DNA of 64,000 nt from Streptomyces chrestomyceticus JCM 4735 (GTDB lineage Bacteria > Actinomycetota > Actinomycetes > Streptomycetales > Streptomycetaceae), in assembly GCF_003865135.1 (NCBI RefSeq), contig NZ_BHZC01000001.1, forward strand, positions 8,742,001 to 8,806,000, written 5' to 3'. Numbering within the stretch: the first letter of the stretch is position 1; every line of letters begins with the position of its first letter. Below, piece after piece: positions 60,351-64,000 of the stretch. The translations under genes and the position numbers were made by a program. A model generated the notes under the pieces. It did no database searches. It was not told the DNA's origin and was given only the letters and a program-made list of their open reading frames with translations.

Positions 60351-62771
60351 TCAACTCCCCACGTGGAGGACGATGACGCAGGTGTCGTCCTCCGGATTGG
60401 TGTGCAGGACGGACAGCAGGGTCTCCAAGTGTTCCTCGGGGCTGCCGGCGGCACCTCGGCGGGCAGCGGCCAGCAGCAGGTCCTCGCGGTCGCCGGCCCG
60501 GTCGGCGCGGCGCTCCACCAGGCCGTCGGTGTAGAGGATCAGACGGTCGCCGGGAGTCAGGGAAAGCGTCTTGCAGACGTAGCCGGGATCGAGGCTGGCG
60601 CCGAGGGTGGTTCCGTCGTCGTTGACCAGTTCGGTGGCCCGTCCGCCGCGTACGAGCACGGGCGGCGGGTGACCGGCGCGGGCCCAGGACAGCGTGCGCC
60701 GTACCGGGTCGAAGTGACCGACGGCGGCGGTCGCCGTCAGCGACTCGTCGTGGCCATGGAAGGCGACTAGGTTGAGGCATTCGAGGACGTGCGCCGCGTC
60801 GGCACCCGTGTACGCGATCCCGAGCAGCGCGTTGCGCAACTGCGCCATCCCGGCGGCGGCCTGGAGACCGTGCCCGAGTACGTCGCCGATGGCGATCAGC
60901 ACCCGGCCGTCGGGCAGCGGCGTGGCCTCGAACCAGTCACCGCCCACGCGGGCGCAGTTCTCGGCGGGCTGGTAGCGGATGGCCGCCCGCAGGCCGGGCA
61001 GGGCGGTGTGGGCCCGCGGCAGCAGCGCCAGTTGCAGTTCCTCGGCCATCCGGAGCTGCCGGCGTTCGGCCTCCCGCCGGGAGGCGTCCAGCGCCGCCTC
61101 CACCCGCCGGACGCGGGAGACGTCCTGGACGACCCCGCGCAGCGCCACCGGGTTGCCGAGACTGTCGCGGACCAGCTCGGCGTTGACGCTCACGTGGCGC
61201 AGCCGGCCGGCGGCACGCGTACGGACCTCGAACCACACCGGGCCGTGGTTGCGGGAGAGCGACTGCACGGCCCGGACGACGGCGGGCAGGTCGTCCTCGA
61301 CCACGTACCCGGAGAGCGCGCCGAGCGACAACGGGCCGCTGCCCGGGGCCAGGCCGAAGATGTCGTACATCCGCCGCGACCAGGTGGCCTCGCCGGTGGC
61401 CAGGTTCCACTCCGCCCAGCCGAGATCGGCCAGCCGCTCGGCGTCGTCGATACGGGCCGTCAGCCGCGCCTGCTCGTCGTGGAACTGCCAGCTCACCAGC
61501 AGCCCGCCGCCGACCCGCCGGGCACGCACGCTCAGCAGGGCCGGATGCAGGACGCCCCGCCGCGGCTCCTCGTACGGGAACGGGTCCAGGTCCAGCGGCT
61601 CGCCGGTCTCCAGGACCGTCACACAGGCGTCGAAGATCCCCGAGAGGAGCATGCCGGGGAAGACGTCGAGCAGGCGGCTGCCGGTGATCTGCTCGGGCGT
61701 ACGGCCCAGGAGGCCGGTGGCGTGCGCGTTGCAGCGGTCGACGGTGAACTCGACCACCCGGCCGAGCGGGCCGCGTACCGGGAAGAGCAGCGCCGCCGGT
61801 ACGGGGACGGCGTCGAGGGCCGCGCCCAGCCAGGCCGCCCGCACGCCGTCGTCCGGCAGCCCCAGTGCGGCCAGTCCGCGCAGCCGCCGCCCGGCACAGT
61901 CGGTCAGCGCCTCCAGCCGCGCCCGGGCCGCGGGGGACGGGGGCGCGGAGCCCGGCCTGACGACGCAGACCAGGGCGTTGGTGCCGGTGGCCGTCCTCGC
62001 TCCCGTGCCGATGGCGGATTCCCGGGCTCCGGTGGGGTGGCAGGGAGTGTCCGGCGCGTCGCTCCTGGCCGAGATCCAGGTCAGCGTCCGGCCGCCGGAC
62101 TCGTCGTCGAGCCACACCTGGTGGTCCGTTGCGGCCTTACGGGCCAGCGGGAGGACGCGGTGCAGGGGCACCTGCGACCAGTCGCCGTCCGCCCGCGCGG
62201 CGGGGCCGGCGGCTCCGGTCATCCGGAGTACGCCTTCCATGTCGAGGACGGCCAGCAGCACCGCCGTGGCGCCCGAGGGTTTGACCCGTTCGTAGAGCCG
62301 CTGTGCCAGTTCGACCGGGCCGGGGGCGGTGGCCAGGTCCACGGCGTCGTCGGTCGGGCCGGGGCTGATGCCGGGGGCGTGGGAGGGGCTGGGGTCGCAG
62401 CCGTGCGGGACCGTTCCGGCACGGCCGTCGGCCAGGGAGGTCCGCAGGGCGTGGTGTTCCGCGTCGCCGGTCAGGCTTCCGGTGCCGCGCACCGTTCCGG
62501 CGGAGGCGGCCGAGCCGTTCCCCGGGACACCGGGAACGGCTCCGGCACCGGAACGCGCCGGGACGGGCACCGCCTGGCCCGGGAGGTTCGTATCGGCGAC
62601 GCCTTCGAGCCGTATGCCCCCTCCCCGCATGCTCGCCTCGCCGGCCGCCGAGGGAGCCTCCAGCAGTCCGAGCAGCCCGCTCGCACAGGCACGGGCCTGC
62701 GCCGCGTCGCACCCGAGATGCCTGACGAGGAGTTCCGCGACACGCGCGGCACTCGGCACGGCCCCGGTCAT
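60351..62771 (-). CDS. PAS-domain PP2C (SpoIIE-type) phosphatase
   Basis: 806 residues. A helical N-terminus (ARVAELLVRHLGCDAAQARACASGLLGLLEAP) is followed by a long low-complexity linker, a GAF-like region, two PAS domains (VEFTVDRCNAHATGLLGRTPEQITG; ERLADLGWAEWNLATGEATW to FEVRTRAAGRLRHVSVNAEL) and a C-terminal SpoIIE/PP2C domain. Metal Asp residues lie in RVGGDWFEA, AIGDVLGHG and LYTDGLVERR. It probably dephosphorylates an anti-anti-sigma factor in response to a redox or ligand signal. The ATG at 62771 follows GGGGGAG; in-frame upstream codons are less likely. Confidence 0.9.
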   Translation of the reverse strand: MTGAVPSAARVAELLVRHLGCDAAQARACASGLLGLLEAPSAAGEASMRGGGIRLEGVADTNLPGQAVPVPARSGAGAVPGVPGNGSAASAGTVRGTGSLTGDAEHHALRTSLADGRAGTVPHGCDPSPSHAPGISPGPTDDAVDLATAPGPVELAQRLYERVKPSGATAVLLAVLDMEGVLRMTGAAGPAARADGDWSQVPLHRVLPLARKAATDHQVWLDDESGGRTLTWISARSDAPDTPCHPTGARESAIGTGARTATGTNALVCVVRPGSAPPSPAARARLEALTDCAGRRLRGLAALGLPDDGVRAAWLGAALDAVPVPAALLFPVRGPLGRVVEFTVDRCNAHATGLLGRTPEQITGSRLLDVFPGMLLSGIFDACVTVLETGEPLDLDPFPYEEPRRGVLHPALLSVRARRVGGGLLVSWQFHDEQARLTARIDDAERLADLGWAEWNLATGEATWSRRMYDIFGLAPGSGPLSLGALSGYVVEDDLPAVVRAVQSLSRNHGPVWFEVRTRAAGRLRHVSVNAELVRDSLGNPVALRGVVQDVSRVRRVEAALDASRREAERRQLRMAEELQLALLPRAHTALPGLRAAIRYQPAENCARVGGDWFEATPLPDGRVLIAIGDVLGHGLQAAAGMAQLRNALLGIAYTGADAAHVLECLNLVAFHGHDESLTATAAVGHFDPVRRTLSWARAGHPPPVLVRGGRATELVNDDGTTLGASLDPGYVCKTLSLTPGDRLILYTDGLVERRADRAGDREDLLLAAARRGAAGSPEEHLETLLSVLHTNPEDDTCVIVLHVGS

Positions 62772-62989
62772 CGGCTCGCTCCCCCGTGGGGGACCGCCCT
62801 CCTCCGGCCGGGAACCGGCAACGCCGTTGTCGCACCGGACCATGGCACCTCGTCGCCTCTTCGAAGGCACCCGCGCCCGTCCCGCGGTCGCTGCGGACGG
62901 CGTACGGAAGGCACCCGCACGCGACCGGTCGGGGGAGCCTGCCTCATGACGGCTGATATTCAACAGCGCCCATCCGATCACCGTGAGAA

Positions 62990-63054
62990 GTGGCCGGTAA
63001 TGACCCATGCCTTTGTCCTACTGCCTCCAAGAGCAAGGAGGCGAGCGGCCACTG
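62990..63054. other. Structured inverted repeats in a 515-bp intergenic region
   Basis: AGTGGCCG (62990-62997) and CGGCCACT (63047-63054) are perfect inverted repeats, enclosing GCCTCC and GGAGGC with an 8-base loop, so the transcript could fold into a closed stem with an inner hairpin. It lies between the divergent PP2C and dehydrogenase genes. Farther right TGTTAACA (63199-63206) is a palindrome about 80 bp before the dehydrogenase start. I see no gene between 62772 and 63286. Confidence 0.4.
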
Positions 63055-63286
63055 ACCGGAATCGATCGGTCCGCCGCGGTGCCGGCAGCGGAGACCGGGG
63101 CGCCGGGAACGGGGGACCGGCGGCGGGGACGCCGGGGACAAGGCGCCGGGACGGGCCGACCCGCGCGGCTCCAGCCCCCAGCGACTTCACGCAAAATGTG
63201 TTAACAATGCAGCAGACCTCCGCCGAACACGCCGTCCACCGTCATCCGCGCGATGCCGCCCGCCGACTCCCGAGGGACGCCCGCCC

Positions 63287-64000
63287 ATGCCCGCACCGCT
63301 GCCCGCCCACGTACCCGCGACCATGCGCGCCGCCGTACTCCACGCGCCGAAGGACCTGCGGATCGAGGAGCGGCCCGTGCCGGTCCCCGGGCCGGGGCAG
63401 GTGCTGGTCCGCGTCGAAGCCGTCGGCATCTGCGGCTCCGACGTGCACTACTACGAGCACGGACGGATCGGCGACTTCGTCGTCCGCGCCCCGATGGTGC
63501 TCGGCCACGAACCCGGCGGCACCGTCGCCGCCCTCGGCCCCGGCGCCTCCCTGCACCAGCCGGGGCAACTGGTGTCGCTCGAACCCGGCATCCCGTGCGG
63601 CACCTGTACGCAGTGCCGCCACGGCCGCTACAACCTGTGCCCCGACGTGTCCTTCTTCGCGACACCGCCGGTCGACGGCGCCCTGTGCGAGTACGTCGTC
63701 ATCGACGAGCACTTCGCCCGCCCCGTCCCCGACACGCTGACGGCCGAGACCGCTGCCCTGCTGGAACCGCTGTCCGTCGGTGTGTGGGCGGCGCGCAAGG
63801 GGCGGGTCGGCACCGGTTCGCGGGTGCTGGTCACCGGCGCCGGACCGATCGGCCTGGTCGCCGTCCAGACGGCCCGTGCCTTCGGCGCCACCGAGGTCGT
63901 CGTCACCGACATCGCACCCGAACGGCTCGCGCTGGCCCGCGAGCTGGGCGCCACCGACGCCGTCGACGTACGGACCGCCCGGCTCGCCGACACCGGGTAC
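63287..64000 (+). CDS. Zinc-dependent alcohol/polyol dehydrogenase, N-terminal part (runs off window)
   Basis: 238 residues in the window of a medium-chain dehydrogenase of the sorbitol/xylitol dehydrogenase type. Catalytic zinc ligands lie in GICGSDVHYYEHG (Cys, Asp region) and LGHEPGGTV (His-Glu); the structural zinc lobe is CGTCTQCRHGRYNLC; the cofactor motif is VTGAGPIGLVAV followed by VVTDIAPERLALA, whose Asp favours NAD+ over NADP+. YYEHGRIGDF near the active site is the sorbitol-dehydrogenase pattern. The ATG at 63287 follows GAGGGA. Substrate is inferred only from family resemblance. Confidence 0.93.
   Translation, partial: MPAPLPAHVPATMRAAVLHAPKDLRIEERPVPVPGPGQVLVRVEAVGICGSDVHYYEHGRIGDFVVRAPMVLGHEPGGTVAALGPGASLHQPGQLVSLEPGIPCGTCTQCRHGRYNLCPDVSFFATPPVDGALCEYVVIDEHFARPVPDTLTAETAALLEPLSVGVWAARKGRVGTGSRVLVTGAGPIGLVAVQTARAFGATEVVVTDIAPERLALARELGATDAVDVRTARLADTGY

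Noticed and set aside
62946..63240. Small open frame beginning MTADIQQRP before the dehydrogenase
   Set aside because: It has no convincing ribosome site, turns into Arg/Gly-rich sequence and continues out of frame into the dehydrogenase gene.
1..64000. CRISPR arrays, insertion sequences, integrase or attachment sites
   Set aside because: No regularly spaced repeats, transposase or integrase motifs, or tRNA-linked direct repeats were found.

Overview
The window is chromosomal DNA from a filamentous actinomycete, almost certainly a Streptomyces. It is GC-rich throughout, with G/C-biased third codon positions, frequent GTG starts and AGGAGG-type ribosome sites. It also carries lineage-typical families: an XRE regulator with a DUF397 partner, an RsbW-like ATPase, DUF6328, streptogrisin-like proteases, GH19 chitinase and SpoIIE-type PP2C. 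No tRNA, rRNA, insertion sequence or CRISPR array was seen.

Layout. 1-4312: biotin synthesis, bioB-bioA-bioD leftward and bioF divergent across a perfect inverted repeat. 4354-6233: XRE/DUF397/ATPase cassette. 6282-11077: small genes, a NlpC/P60 muralytic enzyme behind a c-di-AMP (ydaO-type) riboswitch and a Crp-like site, a stand-alone ClpP, and a solo PHD/YefM antitoxin. 11421-16085: ureABCFGD. 16137-17021: secreted protease. 17208-31668: a leftward, largely overlapping non-ribosomal peptide synthetase (NRPS) operon: MFS exporter, stand-alone C, C-A-T, acyl-CoA dehydrogenase, A-T, A-T, and C-(A remnant)-T-Rossmann.

31935-38124: a GGCT-like protein, secreted tripeptidyl aminopeptidase, ribbon-helix-helix protein with an operator over its start, secreted protease and PlsC. 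38125-42194: GT2/CDP-glycerol transferase fusion and a GT4 enzyme, probably for an anionic wall or surface polymer. 42293-49934: small secreted protein, SnoaL-like protein, streptogrisin-like protease, a frameshifted membrane M48 protease, and an NmrA/TetR pair with two operators. 49981-55777: M20 amidohydrolase, BenE transporter, a trans-sulfuration enzyme remnant, a frameshifted NB-ARC/TPR gene and a second remnant. 55867-64000: APH-family kinase, chitinase with a DasR-like site, a secreted TNT-type NAD glycohydrolase with a probable partner gene, DUF6084, PAS/PP2C phosphatase and a truncated zinc alcohol dehydrogenase.

The least explained system is the NRPS operon. It has three A domains for four carrier domains. 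Its last module keeps only an adenylation C-terminal remnant that has lost the catalytic lysine, and it ends in a TGATGGVG/YxxxK Rossmann domain suggesting reductive or redox release. A canonical acyl-CoA dehydrogenase sits between the synthetase genes, and four copies of TCTCGTACG lie upstream of the stand-alone C gene. I could not match it to a known product. The other system worth attention is the secreted TNT-type toxin and its downstream partner.
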